This document shows positions 44,731 to 54,377 of a stretch of DNA of 64,000 bases, one piece after another. Source of the stretch: an uncultured Christensenellaceae bacterium (GTDB lineage Bacteria > Bacillota > Clostridia > Christensenellales > UBA3700); the NCBI GenBank assembly GCA_910587685.1, contig CAJUMY010000003.1, positions 70,935 through 134,934 of the forward strand. The letters are read 5' to 3'. The position numbers and the translations under genes were made by a program. The notes beneath the pieces were generated by a model. It ran no database searches. It worked only from the letters and a program-made list of their open reading frames with translations, and was not told where the DNA came from. Positions within the stretch are counted from its first letter, which is position 1, and each line of letters begins with the position of its first letter.

Positions 44731-46215
44731 CTATTCGCTGAAGAGATTGTTCGACTCGAACTCCGCCTCCGTGCTGATGTAAACGTTGAGCTTTTTGAGC
44801 ACGCTTTCGTCGTCTTTAGAGAGCATGACGGTCGAGTGAGCCTCGCATCTATCCAAAAGTTTCAGCTTGGAAATCGCAAGTTTCGCAACGGGACTCGTCG
44901 CGGCGCATATACTGAGAGCGATAAGGACCTCTCTCAACGAAAGCACTCTCTTATGCTCGTGCAGACTGTCCTTTTTGAGCTGAAGTATAGGCTCCAATAC
45001 TATCGGAGAAATGAGATCTATCTCGTCGTCTATCTTTGCGAGAGTCTTGACCGCGTTGAGAACTACGCTCGCCGCCGCCGAAAGTATCTCCGTCTGTTTG
45101 CCGGTCACTATCTTTCCGTTATGAAGCTCTACGGCGATAACGGGAACGCCTCCTACTGCGTACGATTTGTCAAGCGACGCTTGCACAACCTTTCTGTCGG
45201 CAATAGTTATACCGAGATCGCTCATCAAAAGCTCAATCTTTTCCTTTGCTCCTATGTCGCCAAGTCCCTGCTTGTAATCGCAGCAAGCCTTGTAATAACG
45301 TCTCAAAACTTCCTGTTTCGCGGCGTCTTGAACAGCGTTGTCATCGACTATCGCGTAGCCTGCCATATTGACGCCCATATCGGTCGGCGATTTATACGGC
45401 TCTTTATTCATTATCTTACTCAGTATAGCTTTGACCACGGGGAATACTTCGATATCTCTGTTATAATTGACGGACATCGAACCGTAAGCCTCGAGATGAA
45501 AGTGATCTATCATATTGACGTCCTTAAGATCTGCCGTTGCCGCTTCGTACGCGACGTTGACAGGATGCTTCAGCGGTATATTCCATATCGGGAACGTCTC
45601 GAACTTTGCATATCCGACCTTGTTGCCGAGCTTGTACTCGTGATAGAGCTGACAAAGACACGTCGCAAGTTTTCCGCTGCCGGGACCCGGCGCGGTCACT
45701 ACGACGAGCGGTCTCGTCGTGGGAATATACGGATTCTTGCCGTATCCTTCGTCGCTGATTATAGTGTCTATATCGGTAGGATAGCCCTTTGTCTTGGTAT
45801 GTATATATACCTTTTCGCCTCTTCTTTCGAGTTTCTTTTTGTATATATCCGCTTGAGCCTGTCCTTCGTACTGAGTAATGACCACACTGTTGATATATAT
45901 ATCGAGAGCCCTCAAATTGTCGATAAGTCTCAATACGTCGGAACCGTAGTTGATGCCGTAGTCCGCTCTTATCTTGTTCTTTTCAAGATCTCTCGCGTTT
46001 ATAGCGATGATTATCTCCGCCTTATCCTTGAGTTTTTGAAGTATCTTGACTTTTGCGTTTACGTCAAAGCCGGGAAGAACTCTCGAAGCGTGACAGTCGT
46101 CGAAAAGTTTTCCGCCGAATTCGAGATAGAGTCTCGAGCCCGTCTCTTCTATACGTCGAAGTATCTCTTCGGTCTGTCTTTTAGTGTATAATTCGTTATC
46201 AAAACCAAATTTCAT
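44731..46215 (-). CDS. DUF1846 domain-containing protein
   Basis: 494 residues. N-terminal MKFGFDNELYTKRQTEEILRR split by residue count, a nucleotide-loop-like TAPGPGSGKLATCLCQLYHE near residue 175, and a C-terminal domain with LPVIAVEL-like strands. This is the pattern and length of DUF1846 proteins, conserved in Firmicutes and of unproven function. The N-terminal half may bind a nucleotide (P-loop-like GPGSGK). SD GAGGT before ATG. Confidence 0.9.
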   Translation of the reverse strand: MKFGFDNELYTKRQTEEILRRIEETGSRLYLEFGGKLFDDCHASRVLPGFDVNAKVKILQKLKDKAEIIIAINARDLEKNKIRADYGINYGSDVLRLIDNLRALDIYINSVVITQYEGQAQADIYKKKLERRGEKVYIHTKTKGYPTDIDTIISDEGYGKNPYIPTTRPLVVVTAPGPGSGKLATCLCQLYHEYKLGNKVGYAKFETFPIWNIPLKHPVNVAYEAATADLKDVNMIDHFHLEAYGSMSVNYNRDIEVFPVVKAILSKIMNKEPYKSPTDMGVNMAGYAIVDDNAVQDAAKQEVLRRYYKACCDYKQGLGDIGAKEKIELLMSDLGITIADRKVVQASLDKSYAVGGVPVIAVELHNGKIVTGKQTEILSAAASVVLNAVKTLAKIDDEIDLISPIVLEPILQLKKDSLHEHKRVLSLREVLIALSICAATSPVAKLAISKLKLLDRCEAHSTVMLSKDDESVLKKLNVYISTEAEFESNNLFSE

Positions 46216-46339
46216 AAAACGTACCTCTTTAGCGATAAGAGCCTCTCGCTCTTAAAAAAATCTCACGATCAATCCCTTGTATATATTATCATTAATAGAA
46301 ATTTATTTCAATAGAATTCGCTCACTTTCTATTAAAAAA

Positions 46340-46382
46340 TTAAGTATAAAATACGGCGGCGAAAAGTATTCTTTTCACCACC
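46340..46382 (-). terminator. Terminator of the glycine-rich/ABC operon
   Basis: On the minus strand GGTGGTGAAAAG and CTTTTCGCCGCC pair over 12 bp (two G-U) around AATA, followed by GTATTTTAT, 36 bp past the stop codon at 46418. Confidence 0.75.
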
Positions 46383-46417
46383 TCTAAGCTCTGCTTATAA
46401 TTGTTTGAAAGTAGTAT

Positions 46418-48817
46418 TTATTCGCCTTTGGCGTCTTGAAGCATTTCGCGCGGATAACGTTTTGTCTGCGAGAGCGAAATAACGAACGAAACGATAACGC
46501 CGACAATTATCGGAATAATTGCAATCGTAGGCGCAAGCATTTCGATGCCCTTTATCGCAACTCTTCCGATAAGTACCGTCAAGGTATTAGCAAATATCGG
46601 AACCGCCGCGTAAGACAATGCAAAACCTATAAGGAACGCTATTAAGTTCATTATAAGTACGAGCGTAGTATATACGAGTCCGACGCCGCTTCTTCCTACG
46701 CCGAGCGATCTCAAGACGCCGTTTCGCCGTCTGTCCGCCTTCGACAACTGAATAACGTAAAGCAAATTCATAATAACGGCAGTCGTCATAAAGAGGATCG
46801 CCGCGATACCGAACATGGGACCGACTATCTCATAATTCCTCATATAATTCATCGTATCTTCCATCGCCCTGCCGATTATCTCGGTAGAAAATTCGTTATT
46901 CAAGTCGTTATCCATAAGGAACGATATAGCGCTGACGTCATCGCCTTTGTTTTGCCCTATAGCCACCGCGAATCCCATATACTTCTCGCCGTGGACCAAC
47001 TGCCCGACGTCGCCGATATAGGCGGTATTATCCAAACTTTCCCCGCCTTCATCGTCTATATATCCTACTACTTTGAACTGGTTGAACTCTTCCCCGTAAC
47101 CTACGTTAAAATAAATACTATCCTTTTCGCTATCGGTAAGACCGTCTACTCCCGTTCCCTTGTCGGCGCCGAGTTTCGTATCGAGTACCGCCTTGCCGAT
47201 CACCATCTCTCCGTCGCCTAGCTCTTCTATTTCTTCGCCCGTTAGCGATACTATCCTGCTCTTTTCCTCTTCGCTTATGAATCTGAACGACGACATATCG
47301 AGACCGATCTTCATCCCCAAATATATAGTCAGCTTAAAGCTGTCCGAATAATTATCGAGAAACTGCTCCGATACTATAGGCGAGCGGTGTCTCAAATATA
47401 CCGCGCTAAAGGATCTGTCGTCTCTCTCCAGCAAAGCGCTTCCGTTTTTTACGCTCCTATATAGCTCTTCTTCATAAGTATCGACAACGCCTACTACGGT
47501 ATAACCGCTCTCTTCGAGCGTTACACCGATGATGTCTTTATATTCCGTCAGTCTGAATTTCCCCGTATCGACAAGACCGTCGAACTGATATTTCGTTATG
47601 GCTATCTCTTTTCGTCCCGCAGGCATTTTCCCCGCAAGAAGAGTATATCCGGAATCTTTAAGAAAAGCGTCGTTCTCCGCAACGTATACCGTATCGACGG
47701 CAAAATCGTAATATTCCGTGTTAACGGGTTTTTCGCGAGTAATATAGAATCTCTCTTCTATGATTCGCATAAAAGCCTTTTTGCCTTTTATCTCGTTCTC
47801 TATAGCTAAACGCTCTTCACTGCTTATCGTTCCGTCTCCTTCTATAAGGGAGATATCTATCTTAGGCTCGTATACTACGAACATATACTTATCTCCGGCT
47901 TCGACAGCCGTATTACGGTAAATGCTCACAACGCCCGTAAAGTAGAAAGACAGAAACAGTATCGCCGCCAAAAAGCACAGCGTTATTACCGAAAACGCAG
48001 ATATGCTCTTTCTTATGCTCGACTTAAAACTCGCTGCGCCGAGCAAGAGATGTTCTCTTATATCAAGCGCGCCGAATCTCTTCTTTTTTTCGTCTTTATT
48101 TTCAAAAACATCATTATATGTATCTTTATTTTCCGCTTTTCCTATAAAAGTATCGCTTATTATTTCTCCGTCTTTCATCTCGACGATCCTATCTGCGTAC
48201 GCTCTCGCGCTCTCGATATCGTGAGTAACTACTATAACGGCTCTATCCCGAGAGGTCTCTTTCAACAGTTCGAAGACTTCTCTTGAATTTTCACTATCGA
48301 GATTTCCCGTAGGTTCGTCGGCAAGAAGTACTCCCGACCCTTTCACAATCGCCCTAGCTATCGCAACGCGTTGCTGTTCTCCGCCCGAAAGCTCGTAAGG
48401 ATACTTCTTTTTAACGTCTATGAGACTCACCCTTTCAAGAGCTTCGTCTATCAAAGCAACATCCTTTTTGCCCGCAAGCGACATCTCGAGTCTCAGATTC
48501 TCCTCTACCGTAATACCGCCTATTAGATTGAATTCCTGAAAAACGTAATTGATCTCGTTACGCCTTATATCATCCTTATCCCTTTCCTTAAGCGTAGCGT
48601 AATCGTAATTGCCGAGCGATACGTCTCCGCTATCGAAAGGTATGATGAGTCCTATGGCGTTAAGCAACGTCGATTTTCCGGAACCGCTTTCCCCAACTAT
48701 CGCAGTCATGCCGACGTTCCCTATCTCGAGATTGACGTTATCGAGCGCGAGAACGTCATCGCCGCCCTTTATCTTATAGATTTTAGTGAGTCCCCTTATC
48801 TTGATAATACTGCTCAT
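46418..48817 (-). CDS. MacB-like ABC transporter, ATPase fused to FtsX permease (second copy)
   Basis: 799 residues. N-terminal ATPase of the LolD/MacB group: Walker A GESGSGKST, signature LSGGEQQRVAIARAI, Walker B LLADEPTGNLD. A linker is followed by a transmembrane helix near residue 280 (AFSVITLCFLAAILFLSFYFTG), an outside domain of about 390 residues, and three helices at 675-785 (MFGIAAILFMTTAVIMNLLYV, VLIMNLIAFLIGFALSYA, IAIIPIIVGVIVSFVISL). This topology is that of MacB-type mechanotransmitters, though the ATPase is fused at the N-terminus. The gene begins 4 bp after its paralogue, so the two may form a heterodimer (inference). No outer-membrane partner is expected in a Gram-positive. 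Confidence 0.88.
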   Translation of the reverse strand: MSSIIKIRGLTKIYKIKGGDDVLALDNVNLEIGNVGMTAIVGESGSGKSTLLNAIGLIIPFDSGDVSLGNYDYATLKERDKDDIRRNEINYVFQEFNLIGGITVEENLRLEMSLAGKKDVALIDEALERVSLIDVKKKYPYELSGGEQQRVAIARAIVKGSGVLLADEPTGNLDSENSREVFELLKETSRDRAVIVVTHDIESARAYADRIVEMKDGEIISDTFIGKAENKDTYNDVFENKDEKKKRFGALDIREHLLLGAASFKSSIRKSISAFSVITLCFLAAILFLSFYFTGVVSIYRNTAVEAGDKYMFVVYEPKIDISLIEGDGTISSEERLAIENEIKGKKAFMRIIEERFYITREKPVNTEYYDFAVDTVYVAENDAFLKDSGYTLLAGKMPAGRKEIAITKYQFDGLVDTGKFRLTEYKDIIGVTLEESGYTVVGVVDTYEEELYRSVKNGSALLERDDRSFSAVYLRHRSPIVSEQFLDNYSDSFKLTIYLGMKIGLDMSSFRFISEEEKSRIVSLTGEEIEELGDGEMVIGKAVLDTKLGADKGTGVDGLTDSEKDSIYFNVGYGEEFNQFKVVGYIDDEGGESLDNTAYIGDVGQLVHGEKYMGFAVAIGQNKGDDVSAISFLMDNDLNNEFSTEIIGRAMEDTMNYMRNYEIVGPMFGIAAILFMTTAVIMNLLYVIQLSKADRRRNGVLRSLGVGRSGVGLVYTTLVLIMNLIAFLIGFALSYAAVPIFANTLTVLIGRVAIKGIEMLAPTIAIIPIIVGVIVSFVISLSQTKRYPREMLQDAKGE

Positions 48818-48821
48818 ACGC

Positions 48822-51365
48822 TCACCCCTTATATCGCGTCATATCGGCAGGATTTGCCTTCTTCATTCTGTACAGCGGATAGATAGAAACAACTATCGAC
48901 ACAGCTACGGCTACCAAAAGCATTATCGGGAAATGCCATGCCGCGACCCTAAACGGCGAAACCAAATATACCGCGCCGCTGTAAAAATACTTGGAGAATG
49001 ACGCTAACACGACCGAAAGAACGTAACCTAAGATCAGCGATAATATTATAACAAATACCGCCTCGATAGCGTATATGAGCCCGACCTCGTTACCCTTCGC
49101 TCCCATGCTTCTGAGTATTCCCGCTTCGCGTTCGCTATCGCGTATCGTCATATCGACAAAGCCTATCATAAGGATCAGTCCTATTACTCCGAATATCAGC
49201 ATAACGGCATAACACAACATATTCGTAAGAGCTATAATATTACCGCCGACATATACGTCGTGAGATCCTAAAAATAAGAGGTTAAATCCCGAATTCTTCG
49301 CGACTTCATATTCAAGCAACTTTCGCACCGTCTTTATATCTTCCGCTCTGTTATTACCGTCAATAAGGAGCGTTGCGCAGCTCGGGTTTTCAATGCCTGC
49401 AGTTTTAAGCGGCATAACGTCGTCGTTTATGTAGCTATATGATGAAGAATCATACCCCGCGCGATAATATCCCACTACTTTTACCTCGGCATTATAGTCG
49501 CCGTAGAATTTCATATTAAAATAACCGTCATTCTTTATTTTATCGGGGATCTTTAGAACGTGATTATCCCAATCTTCATAATAGACGCTTGTAAGAAAAT
49601 TGTCTTCAATATAATCCATACATTCCCGCCAATCGAGGATCGCTTCACCGGCTTCTAAATGACGCTTATTACCGTCAAAAAATTCAACTAATTCTTCATT
49701 ATATAGAACGTCGTTACTGCTTTTTATCCTTTCTTCCTTTTCAACAATGCTATAATTGAACCCCATAGCAACTATGTCTTCTAGCGTATATCCTTTGTCC
49801 ATTAAAAGACTTTCGATAAAAAAATTCAACTCAGCGCTTTTGTAGTTGATATCGGTATAGGTTATGCTGACAGATATATTATCAAGAATTTCTTTATTAG
49901 CAACAATGATAGAGTTATGTACCGAATACTCATTATCTATCATCATCGAATTTAGACGACCATGAATCAAATCCCAATTTTCATTTCCCAAAATAGCCTT
50001 ATATCTTTCATTTAAGTGCGTGTCTACTATGCCAACTATTGTAAAATTTTCATTTTCACCATATTTAGAAATTTTTACAAAAGAGCCAATTATGTTTTTT
50101 ATATTTATTTTTGTAAAATATTCAAGACATTCTGCCACATATTTGGTAACAGCTATTTCTCTGTCTGTATTCGGCAATCTTCCTTCTATACAATCGAATT
50201 TATTTTCCACGTCGCCTTTAAGAAGACAGTTAAAATTGCTATGATAATATCTGCTATCATCATCCGTCCAAGACTCCATTTCTTTACCGTTAACCGTGGA
50301 AATGCTTACTCGACTATTAGGCCCGCAATATATAGGAATAACTTTATCGTTTCCTATTTGATTTTTAAGTTTTTTTATCAAATCACTGTTTAATTCACGT
50401 ACACTCCCAATAGGCCTTATTTCGTCCCTATTTGTCTCATATTCTATCATAACCTCGCTTTCCTGTATCTCATACAATCTATCTACAATAAGAGACGCTT
50501 TGTCATATCCTATACCTTCAAGCGTTACGCCTATCGCCGCGAATACCAATACGAAGAGGAGCATAGTAACTACAAGCCGTCCAAATCGCTTCTTAACGTT
50601 CTTCATAGCTATCATAAAGCTTACTTTCGGCGATATTACTCGGCTCTTTACGTTATGGTCTCTTTGCGTTTTCTTATTTTCGTCACTATTTCCGTAAACT
50701 TTTTCGTCGTTTACGACTTTCCCATCCTGTATTCTTATTATGCTATCGGCGTACTCGCGCGCCAGCTCTTCGCTATGCGTTACCGTAAGGACAAGACTTT
50801 CTTTCGAAAGCTCTCTTATGAGTTCGAAAATATTCTTCGAATTTTCGCTGTCAAGGTTTCCGGTCGGCTCGTCAAGTAGAATGATATTGGGGCCCTTAAC
50901 TATAGCTCTCGCTATCGCTACCCTCTGCTTCTGTCCGCCGGAAAGTTCTTCTACCTTCCGTTTCTCCATATCGTAAAGTCCGACTTTGTTAAGAGCTTCT
51001 TTTACCAGCGAACTGCTCTCCGCCTTCTCGCTCATACTGAGCCCCATCGCGACGTTCTCGCCCACGGTAAAGCCGTCAAGGAGATTATAGCTTTGAAATA
51101 CTATCCCGATATTATGTAATCTGAATACGTCTCTTTCTTCGCTCTTTTTAGAAAATATATCAAAACCGTCTATTACGACCCGACCTTCGCTCGGCGTATC
51201 TAGACCCGCTATTATATTGAGAAGCGTAGACTTACCAGAACCAGACTTCCCCACTATCGCGACAAGTCCCCTATCGCCTATATCGAGATCAACGTCTCTA
51301 AGAGCGTCTACTCTGACGCTCTTTTTCGAAACGTAACTCTTCTTTAGTCCTGATATCTTTATCAT
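48822..51365 (-). CDS. MacB-like ABC transporter, ATPase fused to FtsX permease (first copy)
   Basis: 847 residues from ATG 51365 (AAGGAG nine bases upstream; a TTG eight codons earlier contains the SD and is rejected). ATPase: Walker A GKSGSGKST, signature LSGGQKQRVAIARAI, Walker B LLDEPTGNLD. Transmembrane helix near residue 265 (VTMLLFVLVFAAIGVTLEG), an outside domain of about 420 residues rich in Asn, Asp and Tyr, and three C-terminal helices (LTNMLCYAVMLIFGVIGLILM, VFVIILSLILGYVLSVVL, FPIMLLVAVAVSIVVSI). The DNA for the outside domain (about 49500-50500) is clearly more A+T rich than that for the ATPase. Stops 4 bp before the paralogue. Confidence 0.88.
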   Translation of the reverse strand: MIKISGLKKSYVSKKSVRVDALRDVDLDIGDRGLVAIVGKSGSGKSTLLNIIAGLDTPSEGRVVIDGFDIFSKKSEERDVFRLHNIGIVFQSYNLLDGFTVGENVAMGLSMSEKAESSSLVKEALNKVGLYDMEKRKVEELSGGQKQRVAIARAIVKGPNIILLDEPTGNLDSENSKNIFELIRELSKESLVLTVTHSEELAREYADSIIRIQDGKVVNDEKVYGNSDENKKTQRDHNVKSRVISPKVSFMIAMKNVKKRFGRLVVTMLLFVLVFAAIGVTLEGIGYDKASLIVDRLYEIQESEVMIEYETNRDEIRPIGSVRELNSDLIKKLKNQIGNDKVIPIYCGPNSRVSISTVNGKEMESWTDDDSRYYHSNFNCLLKGDVENKFDCIEGRLPNTDREIAVTKYVAECLEYFTKINIKNIIGSFVKISKYGENENFTIVGIVDTHLNERYKAILGNENWDLIHGRLNSMMIDNEYSVHNSIIVANKEILDNISVSITYTDINYKSAELNFFIESLLMDKGYTLEDIVAMGFNYSIVEKEERIKSSNDVLYNEELVEFFDGNKRHLEAGEAILDWRECMDYIEDNFLTSVYYEDWDNHVLKIPDKIKNDGYFNMKFYGDYNAEVKVVGYYRAGYDSSSYSYINDDVMPLKTAGIENPSCATLLIDGNNRAEDIKTVRKLLEYEVAKNSGFNLLFLGSHDVYVGGNIIALTNMLCYAVMLIFGVIGLILMIGFVDMTIRDSEREAGILRSMGAKGNEVGLIYAIEAVFVIILSLILGYVLSVVLASFSKYFYSGAVYLVSPFRVAAWHFPIMLLVAVAVSIVVSIYPLYRMKKANPADMTRYKG

Positions 51366-51411
51366 GACATTTAACTCCTTTTCTGTCAAATATGTCTATT
51401 CTATCTTATCT

Positions 51412-52650
51412 TTACTCAAACTCATAGTTGCCGTTAAATAAATCTTCAAATCTTATGGCATTAGTTATGTATTCCATAGTTGTTTTTCCTTTTGCTCCAT
51501 CAGCCCCATCTTTTCCCTTTTCTCCTGCTTTATCAAACAATCCTTTAGCACCTCCAGAGCCACCGGCACCGCCATTGCCACCGTCGCCACCTGTTCCCCA
51601 TCCTCCATTTTTTCCATCTAAAATTGTCAGCAAACTTTTATCTCCGAATTGACTATGGTCGTAGTTAGTTATAGTGGCTACACCGCCTCGTGACGCTTTA
51701 CCTCCGTCACCGCCGTCTCCGCCATTTCCACCATTACCGCCATTTCCAGCATTTTTTGTTTTAATATTGTCATCAGCGCCATTGCCACCGTTGCCGCCAT
51801 TGCCGCCGTTTCCTCCGTTTCCGCCTTTTCCTCCGTTACCACCGGTAACAGAAATTGTTCCTTGTAAATACCAATTTATCTTAACCGCAAAAATTCCTAT
51901 TCCTCCGTTTGTCATCGCATTTCCACCGTTTTTTCCTTTTCCTCCAGCGCCGCCTATACCTCCGTGCTTTGCATAATCATCAGTATTAACACCGTCGCGT
52001 CCTACCTCTCCTACTGCACCTTCCGCCCCGTCAACGCCGTTCATACCATCTATTCCAACAATCTTTGTATACGACCCCTTCGCAGTTCTTATTCTAAGCG
52101 TATTACGAACATATATTACACAGTAATCGGCAGGTTTGAATTCGTCGAAACCAGCTAGAGCGTAATTTTTAATCTCGTTCTTTCCCTTAAACGTAATGTC
52201 ATACTCGCAATCTACCGCCTTAAAAACGTTAGGATTACCGCTACATTTGAGACCGTCAACAGTAAAATACAGCGGTCGCTGATTTCGTTCCTCATTTGTA
52301 AACATTATACTGCTAAGATGAGCGTAAACTTCTTTTGAAGTATCATATCCGTAAATAATAACGTGGTTTACGTTTGCCGGAATTGTAAAAGTCATTACCA
52401 TTGCTAAACTGCTCTTCTGATTTCGCAAATCAATTATTATACCGTCTGTTTTACAATTCTCCACATCTTTCTTACTGAAATAATCAACTATTTCATAAGT
52501 CGCATATTCTGAAATAGCAGGAATATCCGCCTCTAGCGACTCCGCTTCGACGGAACTCATTCCTATACTGCCGATTGCGACGATAGCAGTCGCTAAAAAG
52601 CAAAGAATGACAACAATAGAAGTCAAATTCTTCTTTTTCGTTAAACGCAT
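51412..52650 (-). CDS. Secreted glycine-rich (polyglycine-helix type) protein
   Basis: 412 residues. N-terminal signal peptide (LTSIVVILCFLATAIVAIGS) with a likely cut after VEA. Residues about 40-190 form a domain with an unrecognised fold; from 200 on there are collagen-like and G-G-x triplets (GMNGVDGAEGAVGEVG, then long runs of GGNGGNGG), interrupted by short non-glycine strands (INWYLQGTISVT, ATITNYDHSQFG), as in polyglycine-II helix bundles of phage fibre tips and some antifreeze-like proteins. The C-terminus is IRFEDLFNGNYEFE. Of two close ATGs the second (52650) has better spacing from GGAGG. First gene of the operon with the two ABC transporters, 46 bp before the first. Confidence 0.85.
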   Translation of the reverse strand: MRLTKKKNLTSIVVILCFLATAIVAIGSIGMSSVEAESLEADIPAISEYATYEIVDYFSKKDVENCKTDGIIIDLRNQKSSLAMVMTFTIPANVNHVIIYGYDTSKEVYAHLSSIMFTNEERNQRPLYFTVDGLKCSGNPNVFKAVDCEYDITFKGKNEIKNYALAGFDEFKPADYCVIYVRNTLRIRTAKGSYTKIVGIDGMNGVDGAEGAVGEVGRDGVNTDDYAKHGGIGGAGGKGKNGGNAMTNGGIGIFAVKINWYLQGTISVTGGNGGKGGNGGNGGNGGNGGNGADDNIKTKNAGNGGNGGNGGDGGDGGKASRGGVATITNYDHSQFGDKSLLTILDGKNGGWGTGGDGGNGGAGGSGGAKGLFDKAGEKGKDGADGAKGKTTMEYITNAIRFEDLFNGNYEFE

Positions 52651-52716
52651 AATCATTTCCTCCCGAATATTGTTAAAGTTTTAGACACCAAGCGTATTGA
52701 CCCTCTTTATGACTAC

Positions 52717-52745
52717 ATTTTACCACTTATATTATTCCAATGCAA
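52717..52745 (-). promoter_or_regulatory. Possible promoter of the glycine-rich/ABC operon
   Basis: The minus strand has TTGCAT (52740-52745), 17 bases, TAAAAT (52717-52722), about 65 bp before the ATG at 52650. Confidence 0.55.
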
Positions 52746-52991
52746 CAGTGAAAACATAATTTTATAAAATCTTAATATTATTAATTTCGCATAAATAGTC
52801 TTTTTCTTAAGTAATATTTTACTTGAAATTACAAAATTGATAGTAAAAAACCAATAATTAGTCAATATCATCATTTGCAAAAATTCAAAATCATCAAAAT
52901 ATATGTATCATTATAAAAAAATTTTAATATTTTTTACAATAATGCTTTAATTAATGAAATATAATTCCAAATAACGTATAAATAATGCCAA
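52746..52991. other. A+T-rich intergenic region
   Basis: No gene or clear structure seen; strikingly rich in A and T compared with the rest of the window. It separates the glycine-rich/ABC operon from the pseudouridine synthase gene. Confidence 0.6.
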
Positions 52992-53849
52992 CTATCTCTC
53001 GATAAGTTTTTTCATATCTTCGGGCATATTGCTAAAAAGCTCTATCCTCGCATTTGTCACCGGATGCGTAAAAGAGATATAACAGGAGTGGAGAGCGTGA
53101 CGCGTTATCTCGTCTATCCTGCCTCCGTACATATCGTCGCCCATAAGAGGACAGCCGAGATATGCCGAGTGAACTCTTATCTGATGAGTTCTGCCCGTGT
53201 CGAGCTCGAAAGATACTAAAGTCCTATCGTCAAAACGCTCGACGACTTGAAAATTCGTTCTCGCATACTGACCGTCCGCGCTAACTTTCCTTAGCACGCT
53301 GTTTTCGCTGACTCTGCCTATCGGCTCATCTATAACGCCGCTATCCGTCGTCAAAATGCCGTGGACCACGGCGAGATACTTTCTCGTGATAACGCTCTTT
53401 TTCGAAGAGAAAACGCTGTGCGCATAGGCGTTCTTCGCGACAGCCATAAGACCCGACGTCTGCCTGTCAAGACGGTTTATCGGTCGATATACGAAATCTC
53501 CCCATACCTTTTGAAGCGCGTTCGCAAGGCTCTTTCCGTAATGAAGTCTCGTCTCTATGACCGCAATATCCGCGCTCTTATCTATAACGGCGATATCTTC
53601 GTCATCGTAGACTATATTCACCTCTTTGTCGAATATATCTCTCGGCTTAGGATAATCCTCTAAACATACGTATATGCTATCGCCTTTTTTAATATTGGCG
53701 ACAAGGATCGCATCATGCCCGTTGACCTTTACGAGCCCGAGTCTCGACTTCAGTCTCTTGATGAGCTCGGAAGAATACCCGTAATATCTGAGATTATCCT
53801 CGACAGTTCCGTCGAATACGGCAAAATACAGTAGCTCTCTCTTATTCAT
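52992..53849 (-). CDS. RluA family pseudouridine synthase
   Basis: 285 residues from ATG 53849. N-terminal S4-like part (LIKRLKSRLGLVKVNGHDAIL), then the catalytic domain with the RluA signature PINRLDRQTSGLMAVAKNA containing the catalytic Asp, RKYLAVVHG, TGRTHQIRVHSAYLGCPLMGD. It modifies uridines in rRNA or tRNA; which ones is unknown. A longer frame from 53918 would overlap the MGMT gene by 77 bp and adds residues not found in the family, so I use the ATG that overlaps the MGMT stop by 8 bp. Confidence 0.93.
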   Translation of the reverse strand: MNKRELLYFAVFDGTVEDNLRYYGYSSELIKRLKSRLGLVKVNGHDAILVANIKKGDSIYVCLEDYPKPRDIFDKEVNIVYDDEDIAVIDKSADIAVIETRLHYGKSLANALQKVWGDFVYRPINRLDRQTSGLMAVAKNAYAHSVFSSKKSVITRKYLAVVHGILTTDSGVIDEPIGRVSENSVLRKVSADGQYARTNFQVVERFDDRTLVSFELDTGRTHQIRVHSAYLGCPLMGDDMYGGRIDEITRHALHSCYISFTHPVTNARIELFSNMPEDMKKLIER

Positions 53850-54153
53850 ATTTTCCGTCCCAAAGATATTTCGAAAGATCCACGGTGTAATCGATAACCT
53901 CAACTCCCTCGCTTTCAAGCAGCGCCTTATGTTCGTCTATCCCGCCGAAAGCAAAAGCGTGAGTCAATCCGCCGTTTCTATTGACCACTCTGTGACACGG
54001 TATGACGTACGGCTCGGGATTAGCGTGAAGCGCGTATCCTACGACGCGCGCGGCTCGAGGGTTGCCCGCAAGACACGCAACCATTCCGTAAGTTATGACT
54101 TTCCCTTTCGGCACCTTCCTCACCACGTCGTATATCCTATCGTAAAAGCTCAT
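53842..54153 (-). CDS. Methylated-DNA--protein-cysteine methyltransferase (MGMT) family protein
   Basis: 103 residues: only the C-terminal DNA-binding and active-site domain. The acceptor Cys is present in the motif IPCHRVVNRNGGL (alkyltransferase-like ATL proteins have Trp here), and the winged helix reads VPKGKVITYGMVACLAGNPRAARVVGYAL. It repairs O6-alkylguanine by transferring the alkyl group to itself. Short one-domain forms are common. Translation is probably coupled to the RluA gene through the overlapping stop/start. Confidence 0.9.
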   Translation of the reverse strand: MSFYDRIYDVVRKVPKGKVITYGMVACLAGNPRAARVVGYALHANPEPYVIPCHRVVNRNGGLTHAFAFGGIDEHKALLESEGVEVIDYTVDLSKYLWDGKYE

Positions 54154-54250
54154 AAAAGTCTCCTCTATCCATTAAATTTTACCGCCTGCCTTCGGCATTT
54201 CGTCAACTTATCTTTCAATACAATTTTAGCATATCTATAAAAAAGCGTAA

Positions 54251-54277
54251 AGTAAAACGGCGTTATAAAAAACGCCG
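54251..54277 (-). terminator. Intrinsic terminator after the polysaccharide deacetylase
   Basis: CGGCGTT and AACGCCG pair around six bases, followed on the minus strand by TTTTACTTT. Confidence 0.8.
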
Positions 54278-54377
54278 CGATATTCTTCATAGATAATATT
54301 ATATATAATAATTTATTCAGTATAATAACGTTTATTTGATTTACCGCAAAATCTTCGCCAAAGCAAAAGAAAATCTT

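Noticed and set aside
44836..46191. Long open frame on the strand opposite the DUF1846 gene
   Set aside because: Antisense shadow of a well-supported gene; biased composition and no SD or domain.
53850..53918. N-terminal extension of the RluA-type protein
   Set aside because: It would overlap the MGMT gene by 77 bp, and the extra residues read as MGMT codons in another frame.
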